Assembly (NCBI GenBank): GCA_027924585.1 | Contig: BSBM01000609.1 | Coordinates: 1,313,501 to 1,377,500, forward strand | Source: Larix kaempferi | Taxonomy: Eukaryota > Streptophyta > Pinopsida > Pinales > Pinaceae | Direction of reading: 5' to 3' | Length of the DNA stretch: 64,000 nucleotides | The notes under the pieces: generated by a model | Seen by the model: the letters and a program-made list of their open reading frames with translations, nothing else | Databases searched by the model: none | What the model was told of the DNA's origin: nothing | Part shown: positions 1 through 9,399 of the stretch, one piece after another | Position numbering within the stretch: position 1 is the first letter of the stretch | How the letters are laid out: each line of letters begins with the position of its first letter | Position numbers and translations under genes: made by a program

Positions 1-477
1 GCCGCTACAATTTGACAATTCTTGAAAACGTATTCTTCTACCTGTGACAGGATGTTTATATATGCATTTCGTGATTATGTGAGGAGAAGGCGGCTGGAGT
101 AGCCTGATCCCAAGGGCATGCAAACTCTGGAAGAATTTATATTATGATTTCTGTTGTTTGTATTACTTCCAACCTGATGTATATTATGTGCTAGTTACAT
201 ATTATATTTACCTTGGTTGTTGATGCGCAAAGATTGTGGGAAGGCTCTGTAGAGCCCGTTCCCTAAACACTTTGTTTGCATATGTAGTAAACTCTGTGAT
301 GGCGTGAACTGTGGACGCATTGGGAAGGGATAAAAAATGTTAGATCTCAGTATTATCACTTCTGTGTATTTTTAGATAGCTTTAAGAGTGAGGATAAGCG
401 AAGGGCTTGATCCTTATTCCTGTTTGCACAATTTTTTTATGCACAATCCTAGACTTGGAGATACACCACTTCATGCT

Positions 478-960
478 TTATGTGAATGTGTTGAACCCTA
501 TGAGCTCTGCTCTACTACTACGAAAAACGATCATCCCTGTAGATCTCTGTTGTATCTCATTGCCACACATAACGGTGAAATCTGTTGAATTTGTTTTTAC
601 ATCCATCTCACATTTGATTTGTAAAGAGGTCGTAGAAGTTTTGTTCATAGTTAGGCTACCAACGTGAAATAGATTGATCCCTGTGTATTGTTGTATGCTC
701 GGCGAATCACGTCCAATCTGTGATCGCTCCTCAATGTTAGGATCCAATCTCATTTCTAATTTGCTTGTGGTGTCCATCTTCATACGCTTAGAGAGACCAG
801 TCTCTGCATGTGTAGTCGTTTTTCTCTTCACTCTGAGAGTTTTGAAAGAATCTCTCATTAGCTTTGACTCCCATTCCTCAAATACTTTAAAGTTCTCGTC
901 GAGCTTGCGTTTCCATTCAGGCTGCCTATTGCCTTGGCCTCCGGTGCTCGCAGCGGCCAT
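478..960 (-). CDS. Unrecognised 160-residue ORF in left palindrome arm
   Basis: This open frame starts MAAASTGGQG. It has a basic stretch near residues 48-63 (RVKRKTTTHAE...SKRMKM) that could serve as a nuclear localisation signal, and no membrane segment. I do not recognise a family. The mirror copy in the right arm (from 1998) keeps the same frame for 79 codons before a stop, and many differences between the arms are conservative, so the sequence was probably once coding. It may be the first exon of a larger gene, perhaps the demethylase-like gene beside the right arm, but nothing in the sequence proves that link. The start is the first ATG shared by both arms. Confidence 0.4.
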   Translation of the reverse strand: MAAASTGGQGNRQPEWKRKLDENFKVFEEWESKLMRDSFKTLRVKRKTTTHAETGLSKRMKMDTTSKLEMRLDPNIEERSQIGRDSPSIQQYTGINLFHVGSLTMNKTSTTSLQIKCEMDVKTNSTDFTVMCGNEIQQRSTGMIVFRSSRAELIGFNTFT

Positions 961-1368
961 GGACTATTGTTGCTGCTGCGAATGGTGTTTCTCGGATTCT
1001 ACCTCTGCCACCGATGCAACATTGCCCCTCTCTCTGCTCTCGCCAGTTGCAGCCAACCAACGATTGATCACCTGATCAATTGAAAACTCTGACGAGTCTT
1101 CTGAATTATTGTCTTTTTACTAATTTGATCTCCGTTTTTTTTTATATTTCAAATAAACGATAAAATTTGTCTTTTTCTTTTTATTTATTATAATAATTTC
1201 TATTGCTATAGTTGATTACATATTTATTTCCAAGGAATTGAGAAATGGAAGAAAGTAAATATGAATGGGATATTGTTTAGTTGGTGATTGTGCTCGTAGC
1301 TTTACTCGATCGAAATTATGTGGCCTCAATCACCATCGCATTGTGACACACAAACTCTCTCCTATAAA

Positions 1369-1555
1369 GAGATGAAAATGCTAAATGTGCTGCAAAATCA
1401 CCAAGTAAAATCACAAGAAAAAATGCGAAGATCCAACATGATGTAGACGCAAGTCCAAGAGGGAGACAAAGAGATGAAAATGCTAAATGTGCTGCAAAAT
1501 CACCAAGTAAAATCACAAGAAAAATGCGAAGATCCAACATGATGTAGACGCAAGG
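1369..1555. repeat. Two-copy 102-bp tandem repeat in the palindrome loop
   Basis: A unit beginning GAGATGAAAATGCTAAATG at 1369 recurs at 1471, period 102. The second copy is incomplete. The copies are nearly identical, so the duplication is younger than the palindrome arms. Confidence 0.85.
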
Positions 1556-1635
1556 TTGTGTCGTGCACGCAAGCAAGTATATAAAAAATTAATGAGAAAA
1601 TTCATCGTTGGGATCAAAGTCTACCTCATAGATGC

Positions 1636-1830
1636 ATGGAGACAGCAAAGCGCATAGAAAATGATTTGCAAAAGAAAAGAAGAATAGTGATTTATAATGA
1701 TGTTGAAGAATATCTAAATGAGGATAGCCATATCCTAAACTTTGGGGGAACAAATATTAACAATGAGTTTATATTTGAGTCCATATTTTGCATGCATTTT
1801 CTTTCAATCCATTTTAAGATAATAAAATAA
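1636..1830 (+). CDS. Small hypothetical ORF in the palindrome loop
   Basis: This 64-codon ATG-initiated frame begins METAKRIENDLQKKRR. It is charged and lysine/glutamate-rich at first, then turns into AT-rich sequence typical of non-coding DNA. No family is recognised and no second copy exists in the window. It could be an exon remnant or chance. Confidence 0.15.
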   Translation: METAKRIENDLQKKRRIVIYNDVEEYLNEDSHILNFGGTNINNEFIFESIFCMHFLSIHFKIIK

Positions 1831-1997
1831 AATTAGTAAAACGCCAATAATTCAGAAAGACTCGTCAAGAGTTTTCAATTGATCAGGTGAGCAATCGCCG
1901 GTTGGTTTCAACGGGCGAGAGCAGAGAGAGGGGCAATGTTGCATCAGCGGCAGAGACAGAATCCAAGAAACACCATTCGCAGCAACAACAACAATCC

Positions 1998-2479
1998 ATG
2001 GCCGCCGCGAGCACCGGAGACCAAGGTAGTAGGCAGCCCGAATGGAAACGCAAGCTTGACAAGAACTTTAAAGGATTTAAGGAATGGGAGTCAAAGCTAA
2101 TGAGAGATTCTTTCAAAACTCTCAGAGTGAAGAGAAAAACGACTGCACGTGAAGAGACTGGTGTCTCTAAGCGTATGAAGATGGACACCACAAGCAAATT
2201 AGAAATGGGCTTGGATCCTAAAACTGAGGAGTGATCACAGACTGGAGGTGATTCGCCGAGCATACAACAATACACAGGGATCAATCTCTTTCACGATGGT
2301 ATCCTAACTATAAAGAAAACTTTTGCGACCTCTTTACAAATCAAACGTGAGATGGATGTAAAAAGAAATTCAACTGAGTTCACCGTTATGTGTGGCAATC
2401 AGATACAACAGATATATACAGGGATGATCATTTTCGTAGTAGTAGAGCAGAGCTCATAGGGTTCAACGCATTCACATAA
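1998..2479 (+). pseudogene. Right-arm copy of the unrecognised 160-residue ORF
   Basis: This is the mirror copy of the 478-960 frame. The same ATG context (MAAASTG) is used, and an in-frame TGA at 2232-2234 ends it after 79 codons. Beyond the stop the homology continues in the same frame (SPSIQQYTGINLF) to about 2479, with a frameshift near the end. The left copy is open where this one is stopped, so one arm is decaying faster. Confidence 0.5.
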
Positions 2480-3023
2480 AGTGTGAAGTGGGGTATCTCC
2501 AAGTCTAGCATTGTGCATAAAAAGAAAATTGTGCAAATAGGAATAAGGATCAAGCCCTTCGCTTATCCTCACTCTTAAAACTATCTAAAAATACATAGTT
2601 CAGAGATTATACTGGGATCTAACATTTTTTGTATCCCTTCCCAATGCATCCACGGTTCAGGCCATCACAGAGTTTACTACATATGCAAACATAGTGTTTA
2701 GGGAACGGGCTCTATAGAGCCTTCCCACAATTTCTGCGCATCAAGAACAAAGGTAAATATATAATATGTAACTAGCACATAATATACATCAGGCTGGAAG
2801 TAACACAAACAACAGAAATCGGAATATAAATTCTGCCAGAGGTTGCATGCCCTTGGGATCAGACTACTCCAGCCGCCCTCTCCTCACATAATCACGAAAT
2901 GCATATACAAACATCCTGGCACAGGCAGAAGACTACGTTTTCAAGAATTGTCAAATTGCAGCGAGGCCTCGACAGATTCAGTGCCATGTTCTATGTGTTT
3001 GAAGCATAATTCTAATAAGTTAA

Positions 3024-3802
3024 GAAGAGCACTTGAGAAAAGGTGAGCCTGTGATTGTCCGAAATGTTTTGGAAAATACTAAAGGCCTGAGTTGGGAGCC
3101 AATGGTCATGTGGCGGGCTTTCACGGAGCCCAGGGAGACCAAGGACAAAAAGGAGCCCTGAAAGCCGAAAGAGTTAAACGAACTTTCAGTCATTAATTGC
3201 ACAGATTGGAAACAGTTTAATATCAATATACATAAATTCTTTACAGTTTATGAAGAGGAAGGGTGCCAAGATAATCCACTACCCCATGAAATGTGGAAGT
3301 TGAAGGATTAGCCTCCGGCACAACACTTCGAAGAGTGTCTACCCGACATTGTGTTGAATTTATCAGTGCCTTACCTTTGAAAGAGTACACACATCCTAAA
3401 TCTGGGATTCTAAATCTCGCCACACAGATTCCAGAGGGCTACACGAAACCTGATTTAGGTCCCAAAACGTACATAGATTTTGGCAGAAGGGAAGAACATC
3501 CTGAAGGAGGGGATTCAGTCACTAATTTGCACTGTGACATGGCTGATGCTGTCAACGTTATAATGTATACTATTAAGCCCTCGGCTTCCCAACCGCATGA
3601 GAGAGAGCGGGTGCCAGAGATTTCAAATGCGGAATCTGGAAATGCTCTTTGGGATATTTTTCGGAGAGAGGATATACCCAAATTACAAGCTTATCTGAAG
3701 GCACACAAGGAAGATTTCACATACTATAATGGTTTGTCTGCTGAAGATGTTCAGAATCCTATTCATGATCAACTTTGTTACCTGAAGGCTAGGCTTACGT
3801 GA
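3024..3802 (+). pseudogene. JmjC histone demethylase fragment (KDM3/JMJ25-like)
   Basis: The conceptual protein contains [76 protein letters not shown] and PIHDQ in the order found in plant JMJ25/IBM1-type H3K9me1/2 demethylases (JmjC, KDM3 group). The HxD pair of Fe(II) ligands is present (HCD, 3530-3538). The fragment is dead: it has in-frame stops near 3148 and 3308, a 1-nt frameshift near 3345, and no C-terminal part carrying the third metal ligand (GCPHQVRN region). The stretch from 3293 is open for 169 codons. Upstream zinc-binding regions are not recognisable. Family assignment is firm; function is lost here. Confidence 0.85.
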
Positions 3803-4179
3803 CAGGGCGCACCACAAATTGTGTTGAGCTCACCACCGAAGCTGCCTCTTGCGGACGAATTGCTTATGCAATCATTGTGTGTCACAAGGGTCAAGGAGCT
3901 GGAGCAATTCTGAGAGGAGAACACTGCTGAGGGTCTGCAACTATTCAGACTCAAACTAAAGAAGAAGCGGCCCTTTTGCCAAAGCAACCTGCCGGGTTGG
4001 TGATCCGGTTGATGGAACGACTGACATAAAATGCGCATCGGATCCGATCGGTCGAATCTCCCACTCATTTAAGTTTCATTTAAGGGCAATGTGTAATTAT
4101 GGGCCGCCTCTTTTCTAGGGCTGTCATTGCCGGAACAGTTACAGTAAGGCTGGCTGTCGGAGCTCCATGCATAGATCAT
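3803..4179. other. No recognisable gene
   Basis: This is moderately GC sequence between the JmjC fragment and the NLR fragments. Short open stretches exist in two forward frames, but I recognise no family. Confidence 0.6.
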
Positions 4180-4488
4180 CTAGGATGGGTAGATGAACTC
4201 ATGGATGGATCTATGAGCTGACAGAGTCTTTAATACTCTGCAGCTCAATGTATAGCTCTCGCCCTCCTCCATGACTATATTATAAGCTACCTGTTTGTCT
4301 TCCTCGCTGCGTATGAATCCAGCTATTACTGAGAACAGCTTTGGAATTCCGCCGCATATATTTAATATCTCGCTGAGTTGGTCAGACTTTAGATGCTCCC
4401 TAGCGCTGTACCTTAATTCTTGGTTTAATAGATTCATCGCTTCTCGTGCTGGAAGGTATTTCATATAATATAATTTGAACGTTTCCAT
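4180..4488 (-). pseudogene. NLR (NB-ARC) fragment, copy A
   Basis: The translation runs METFKLYYMKYL...EAMNLLNQEL...SEILNICGGIPKLFSVIAGFI. It resembles the ARC1 part of plant NLR immune receptors, with CGGIPKL at the GLPLA position and a preceding EAMNLL segment like the usual EA.eLF motif. P-loop, kinase-2, RNBS-B and LRRs are absent, so only a small internal piece survives. It is a direct repeat of the fragment at 4461-4805, offset by about 316 bp. Confidence 0.6.
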
Positions 4489-4805
4489 TCTGCAACCTCT
4501 AACCACATCTCTGGAATATGGTCATAGGCAAAGAGATAGCATTCTATATCACCACCGATTTGATCCTTCCATTTCTTTTTCTTTTCCGTGACTATATTAT
4601 AAGCTACCTGTTTGTCTTCTTCGCTGCGTATAAATCCAGCTATTAATGACAACAGCTTTGGAATTCCGCCGCATATATTTATTATCTCGCTGAGTTGGTC
4701 AGACTTTAGATGCTCCCTAGCGTTGTACCTTAATTCTTGGTTTAATAGATTCATCGCTTCTGGTGCTGGAAGGTATTTCATTGAATATAATTTGAACGTT
4801 TCCAT
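4461..4805 (-). pseudogene. NLR (NB-ARC) fragment, copy B
   Basis: This is the second copy of the same NB-ARC piece (METFKLYSMKYL...SEIINICGGIPKLLSLIAGFIRSEEDKQ). It continues for about 45 further codons (KWKDQIGGDIECYLFAYDHIPEMWLEV) that include a repeated AYDHIPEMW-like linker. The two copies share the bases just upstream (TTGCAGAATG on the minus strand), which shows a tandem duplication of about 250-316 bp. It cannot encode a functional receptor. Confidence 0.6.
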
Positions 4806-4983
4806 TCTGCAACCTCTAACTACATCTTGGTTCTGAGGTTATAGTTTATGGCAGTTATACACCGTTCTGGTATATATGCCTACGCCAATGTGTTATATAT
4901 ATGGAGAGAGAAAAAGCATTTCATTGATTGCTACAGGGGTGTATGTTGTTGATGTAATTTTATAATTGATAGAAAATAATCCC

Positions 4984-5520
4984 AAAGAACACCTTATAGA
5001 TTGGAATAATCTGCTTCTGAGATTACTAATCCGCAAACAAAAGCTAAAAAGGTTTGATCATTGTTACTGGCAGTCATAGCTCGGTCAGAACACCTTACAA
5101 ATTGAAATAATCGTCTTCTGAGTTCATTCATCCACAAACAAAAGCTAAAAACGTTTCATCACTGTTACTGGTTATGGAAAACGAAAGAAGCCAGCCATGG
5201 TTATAACTATGGTGGTATGTGGGCTGGCTCTATTTTTTAACCTCCTGCTTTAGAGTTATCATCAACCCAATGTTTTATAACTGAAAAACCCTTAACAATA
5301 CCTTAATAACCCCGAAGAACACCGTATAGATTGAAATAATTGGATTATGAGTTCATTAATCAACAGACAAAAGATAAAAAGGTTTGATCATTGTTCCTGG
5401 TCATAGCCAGGTGAGAACACCTTACAGATTGAAATAAATGGCTTCTGAGTTCAGTAATCCACAAACAAAAGCTAAAAAGGATTGATCTCTGTTACTAGTT
5501 ATGGGAAATGAATATTAACA
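4984..5520. repeat. Four copies of a ~95-bp repeat in two pairs
   Basis: Units start near 4984, 5088, 5313 and 5411. Each contains AGAACACC(T/G)TA, a GATTGRAATAAT-like stretch, ACAAAAGCTAAAAA and a TTGATC.TTGTTACTGG-like end. Copies 1-2 and 3-4 are each about 100 bp apart, and the pairs are separated by about 225 bp, as if a two-unit block had duplicated. Confidence 0.75.
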
Positions 5521-5845
5521 TTACTAAACCAAGCCTATATCGAATTTCAGCAGGTAAAGTTCATAATGCTTACCTAACCGAGGAAATTCCACCAAGATCT
5601 TGCCTTGATATTAAGCTTAACATTGTTCCAGGCTTAGCCTCGCGATACATGCCATCTCCAAGCGTCCTCAACTCGATAGCATAGATAAACGGATCATCAT
5701 TGATATGCAACACAATGCCAGCGCTAACCAAGATTCCTTCATATTATTGATCATTCTATTCAGAAATTAAAAGGATTGATTGACTTCTTGAAACAATTGA
5801 TTGAATTCTTGATTTTAGGAATTTAGCTAAGTTAACTCGAATGGC
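5521..5845. other. No recognisable feature
   Basis: This is AT-rich sequence with no ORF above noise and no repeat that I can see. Confidence 0.5.
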
Positions 5846-5990
5846 TAATACTATTTAGCCTGTTGCAGTTCATTTAATGCAGTTGCAGTGGATCTGTTGA
5901 TCGTTGAATTTTAAGCTATTAAGATCTAACAATCAACAGACTCACTGCAACCACATTAAATGGACTGCAGTAGACTGAATAATGTTTGCC
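5846..5990. repeat. Imperfect ~66-bp foldback (hairpin)
   Basis: The left arm (about 5846-5913) and right arm (about 5921-5990) pair around a loop of roughly 7 nt. Shared blocks include GTTGCAGT, CATTTAATG, TCTGTTGAT and TTAA. Mismatches are scattered along the arms. This shape fits a short MITE-like foldback element or a young miRNA-type hairpin. No TSD was recognised. Confidence 0.7.
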
Positions 5991-6436
5991 AAACCAAACC
6001 ACTATTATATTATATTGGATTAAACAGCATCTAGACCGGAGGTGATATAGGCCGGTTCAAATAACCCTAATTTCTTTTGTTTTTGTTATTTAGGGTTGAG
6101 CGACTGTTCGATTCAACTATTGAACTTCCCTATCCCCGTGCTGGAAGAAGTGGCCGACAGCGTGGAGTGGAATGATATTCGCAAAAGAGTTGATTAAAAA
6201 AAAGGTGGATTAAGAAATGACCTTTGGGTAGCCTGTCCACCCTCACGAAATCTGTACCCTTGGATCTTTTGCTCGACTAAGTATATACCATTTTATTTGA
6301 TCTCCATCGCCCATCCTTAATCCTTAATTAAAAGGCTGTCTAATGACATGGATATATGGTATACAAATACATCGGGCAGCTGTCGTTGATATCTGAATTT
6401 CAAATTTACGGAAGTAAGCTGTTTTCATAGCCTTGA
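5991..6436. other. Downstream flank of the kelch gene
   Basis: No coding sequence is recognised. It probably includes the 3' untranslated region of the minus-strand kelch gene. Confidence 0.4.
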
Positions 6437-6464
6437 TCATTGTGCCGAGAATGAGTGTGCTGGA

Positions 6465-6570
6465 CTGAAAACATAGAAGAAAACGTCTGTCAAGATTCAA
6501 TAACATTATCGCAAAAACCAAAAATATGTTGAAGAATTTCGGCAGAGCACCTCAAGATCAAGAAAATTAC
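6465..6570 (-). other. Possible 3' intron of the kelch gene
   Basis: On the minus strand the coding end reads GCGAG|GTAATTTTC. About 105 nt further lies TTCTTCTATGTTTTCAG|TC, a good acceptor with a pyrimidine-rich tract. Splicing would remove the TAA at 6569-6567 and add a short tail (frame continues to TGA at 6439-6437). It could equally be a retained 3'-UTR intron. Confidence 0.4.
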
Positions 6571-7847
6571 CTCGCTAAAATCTGTTCAATATTCTTGAAA
6601 CGAGGAACCCAGCATCTCCATAAAACGTCGACCGCCAAGCCTGTCTGAAGTTTTTCATTGATCTCAATTACTGAGAATCTCAGATGATCGTCATCCCACA
6701 TATGATACAGGACCAACTTATCATTTACGGCCATAAAATACGATCTGTATGCATCTGTGTGAACAAAGCTGTCAAGTCCTTCTAACTTAAACCAAGCATC
6801 GATGTCTGGATCGTAGGCCCGGATGCTCATTTCATATACAAGTCGATCCTCGCGAAATTGACAGTGACAAGTGATTAACATGTTTTGCACAACGGCTGCA
6901 GTACAGGCACCGCTCCACCAGTAATTGAACAAATTTGGTGAAAATGAAGACCAAGCAGAGGATGTCACGTCAAATACTATTCCATTCCCAATGCTTCGTA
7001 TCAATATTTTACTACCCAAAACAGTAGATCTCAGTAGGGGATCAAACCCAATTTGAAGGGCATCAATTAGTGCTTGAGATCGGGGAATGGGGATCCATCT
7101 CTTAGTAGATGGCTCGTACATTTCACCCCATGGATCAGTTTCATTACTGCACCCTCCGAACACATAAATTCTTCCATCAACAGTGGCGGCAACAGCCCCC
7201 TGCCTGGGTATTATGGTGGGAGCTAAACCGCACCATTTATACATGGCTGGATTGTACTCGTAAAAATCGCTGCACTCAAAGCTGCCCTTTCGACCACCGA
7301 TAACGTATAACTTTTTATCCAAAACTGCTGTGGCAGAGTCTGCAAGTTCGTTAAAAGGATAAGGAGGGAGAGGCACATAGCTGTGCGCATGTTTATGCTG
7401 TTGTATGTCGAGAGCGTGGAACGACTGCACCTCATGGTCATCTAGGGTTCTTGCATAAATCCAATAAGAGGAAGATTCATAGAAGCATTTGCGCTGTGAT
7501 TCCGTCATTAAAAGATCAAATGATCTCGAATCTAAAAAAGTTTCTGTTCTCGAATCTGAGGAAGACGCGCATGCATTTTCCGGACACCTTAAACAAACAT
7601 TTGAATATCGAGAACGCGGAATTCTTATGGTAGAACTAGAGCTAGGAAGATCCTGAATACCTCTTTGATCTTCAACGCCTCCCTCATCGTTAACATTAAC
7701 TTTAACAGAACTTTGATCTGCAATGGCTTCCTCTTCTTGAATATCAACTGTAACATCAACTCTCTCGGCCTCACTGCCTGTCCCGTCATGAACACTTGTC
7801 TGAACAGGAGCTCTCCGTTTGGGAAAGCAGGAAACGGAGGATCCCAT
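6567..7847 (-). CDS. Kelch-repeat protein with N-myristoylation-type N-terminus
   Basis: This is an intact 426-residue frame. The start is the first ATG after an in-frame TGA six bases upstream. Residues 1-7 (MGSSVSC) fit an N-myristoylation signal (Gly2, Ser6) with Cys7 available for palmitoylation, followed by a basic KRR, so plasma-membrane anchoring is plausible. Residues 20-70 are acidic and Ser-rich, probably disordered. Kelch repeats begin near residue 168 (YVIGG at 181-185 and YVFGG at 228-232, each followed by a YNP/YEP...W motif); weaker blades follow to the end. No F-box is visible, although the blade style resembles plant F-box/kelch proteins. The partner and role are unknown. The TAA stop overlaps a good splice donor (see findings), so the true C-terminus could differ by about ten residues. 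Confidence 0.85.
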   Translation of the reverse strand: MGSSVSCFPKRRAPVQTSVHDGTGSEAERVDVTVDIQEEEAIADQSSVKVNVNDEGGVEDQRGIQDLPSSSSTIRIPRSRYSNVCLRCPENACASSSDSRTETFLDSRSFDLLMTESQRKCFYESSSYWIYARTLDDHEVQSFHALDIQQHKHAHSYVPLPPYPFNELADSATAVLDKKLYVIGGRKGSFECSDFYEYNPAMYKWCGLAPTIIPRQGAVAATVDGRIYVFGGCSNETDPWGEMYEPSTKRWIPIPRSQALIDALQIGFDPLLRSTVLGSKILIRSIGNGIVFDVTSSAWSSFSPNLFNYWWSGACTAAVVQNMLITCHCQFREDRLVYEMSIRAYDPDIDAWFKLEGLDSFVHTDAYRSYFMAVNDKLVLYHMWDDDHLRFSVIEINEKLQTGLAVDVLWRCWVPRFKNIEQILAR

Positions 7848-8292
7848 TATTCAAAACCAGGTCACGCTTTCTTGCACCTCTGAATTAAGAAGTAGAAACG
7901 AGAGAATGCATACAATTTGGTTCAAGAGGTATCTATCCCTTTGAGTCTGTTTTATAAGTAAACTAAATTGCTTAAACCGTTCAATTTAAATTATCTTAGC
8001 ACCAAGTGCCGCCGACGTTTTCTTTTATAGTTGAAGAGTTGAAAACCGTTCAAATATAATAAAAAAAGTTTTATTTTACATCAACCTGAATTTTCTGTTA
8101 CAGTTTTGCGAGGGTTTGTTGAATATCGGACAAATTTATATTATATTCCGAATTTTATGACAGAACAAAGTAAAGTTATAATTATAAAGTAAGACAAATG
8201 TAGGGAAATATAATTTTATGTGATTTGTAAATTTATCTTAGTTTTATATTTGTAATATTGATATTTTTATTATTGTTGATATATTTAATAGC
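7848..8292. promoter_or_regulatory. Upstream region of the kelch gene
   Basis: This is AT-rich sequence upstream of the minus-strand kelch start. It presumably holds the promoter and 5' UTR. I see no well-defined TATA box or other element that I would defend. Confidence 0.3.
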
Positions 8293-8375
8293 CCCATGGG
8301 TTAGTTCAATTGGTAAAACATGTGCATACTCTCTCGTTAGGGAGGGAGGTCACGAGTTCAAGCCTTAAGTCCCAA
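8293..8375 (+). repeat. tRNA-like sequence, probable SINE head
   Basis: An A-box-like TTAGTTCAATTGG (8301-8313) forms a tRNA D-arm pattern. A B-box-like GAGTTCAAGCC (8354-8364) sits about 45 bp downstream, as in polymerase III internal promoters. The anticodon-arm region does not fold cleanly and the acceptor ends do not pair well, so a working tRNA is unlikely. Plant tRNA-derived SINEs have this kind of head. AT-rich sequence follows, without a recognised body. Confidence 0.55.
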
Positions 8376-9399
8376 CTTTGTTTTACATTACATTTATATT
8401 AAAAATATCATTTTTTTATTATAAATATTATTAATTTTAGTTACTAAATTTGGTATTTTTATTTTAATTTTGTTTGTAGGTTATAATTAAAAAATTAAAT
8501 AACAATATTTTTGATTTAATTTTAAATTTTACATAAAAATTTTAAAAATAAAAGTAACATAAATTCATATTTAGATCTATAAGCATATTTATTTCAATAT
8601 TAAGTGGAAATGGAGTTTCAAAAATTTTAGTTTTTTTAATTTAAATATAGTATATGTGGACATGATTAAAGGAAAGCTTCATTCTCTGTAACATCCCTCA
8701 AAACCATGATTTAAAAAAACTATTATCTAAGTATGGGAATGTTATTGTCGCTACTCTATCGTTTTACTTTCGTCGCTTGGTTTTTTGCAACCATCAATGT
8801 ATTCACTGTCGTAAGTGTCGCAACTTGCTTAAATGGTGTCACGTCACTTCTCATGACCTTCGATGTATAAGTTCATACTACTTACTCCATGTCTAATGGT
8901 GATTTTGGTTCCTTGTGAGCCCTTAGGCATATTATGCTTTTATTTCATTTTACACCCATACTATATTAGATTCAACTTGTACCTTGTACTTGACTCTACA
9001 AACATACCCATTAATTCTATAATAACATGTTCTAATTAAACGAGGGTATACCATACTCAACCCTTTAATTTACTATGTTGATAATTGATTTAATTAAACA
9101 GGGCGGTATAAATATACACTCCCACTTAACACTTACCACAACTTAGTCGTAATGCAGGGGGCTAAGCCAGTGCATGCTTCACATGCCTCCTAATCCAGAT
9201 CACACAAAGTTATGGATGCCATGGAGGTTTCACTCCTTCCCAAAGACCTGCTTTGGTTTCCCCATGGTCTTTCTTTCTCCAAACTATTTGGGTTTGGGCA
9301 GTCATCCCAAGAAACTGACTTTGAGTCATCCTGTGGAGATTCACTCCCCAGACTTGTTATTTCGTTAAGAATCTATGTGTGATTAATGAAAACTAGTAG
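8376..9399. other. AT-rich stretch without a recognised gene
   Basis: This is very AT-rich to about 8690, then more balanced sequence. A short open stretch near 9174-9368 has no recognisable family. Confidence 0.5.

Larger units (their letters stand above)
1..2967. repeat. Large inverted repeat (about 1.1 kb arms, 0.7 kb loop)
   Basis: Bases 1-1126 and 1829-2967 are imperfect reverse complements. Window base 1 pairs with about 2967, so the left arm, and probably the palindrome, continues outside the window. The inner edges pair near 1126 and 1829, where both arms carry a TTAGTAAAA-type sequence. Arms differ by scattered substitutions and small indels. Each arm contains one copy of the same coding-like sequence, transcribed outward from the loop. 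The outer edge of the right arm lies about 60 bp before a JmjC pseudogene, so that gene may also be duplicated to the left. No target-site duplication can be tested because one end is missing. Confidence 0.9.

Noticed and set aside
1316-1576. Hydrophobic 86-codon minus-strand frame
   Set aside because: It is produced by a two-copy 102-bp repeat and has no counterpart elsewhere.
8293-8375. Functional tRNA gene
   Set aside because: Acceptor and anticodon stems do not pair cleanly; only D- and T-arm-like boxes are conserved.
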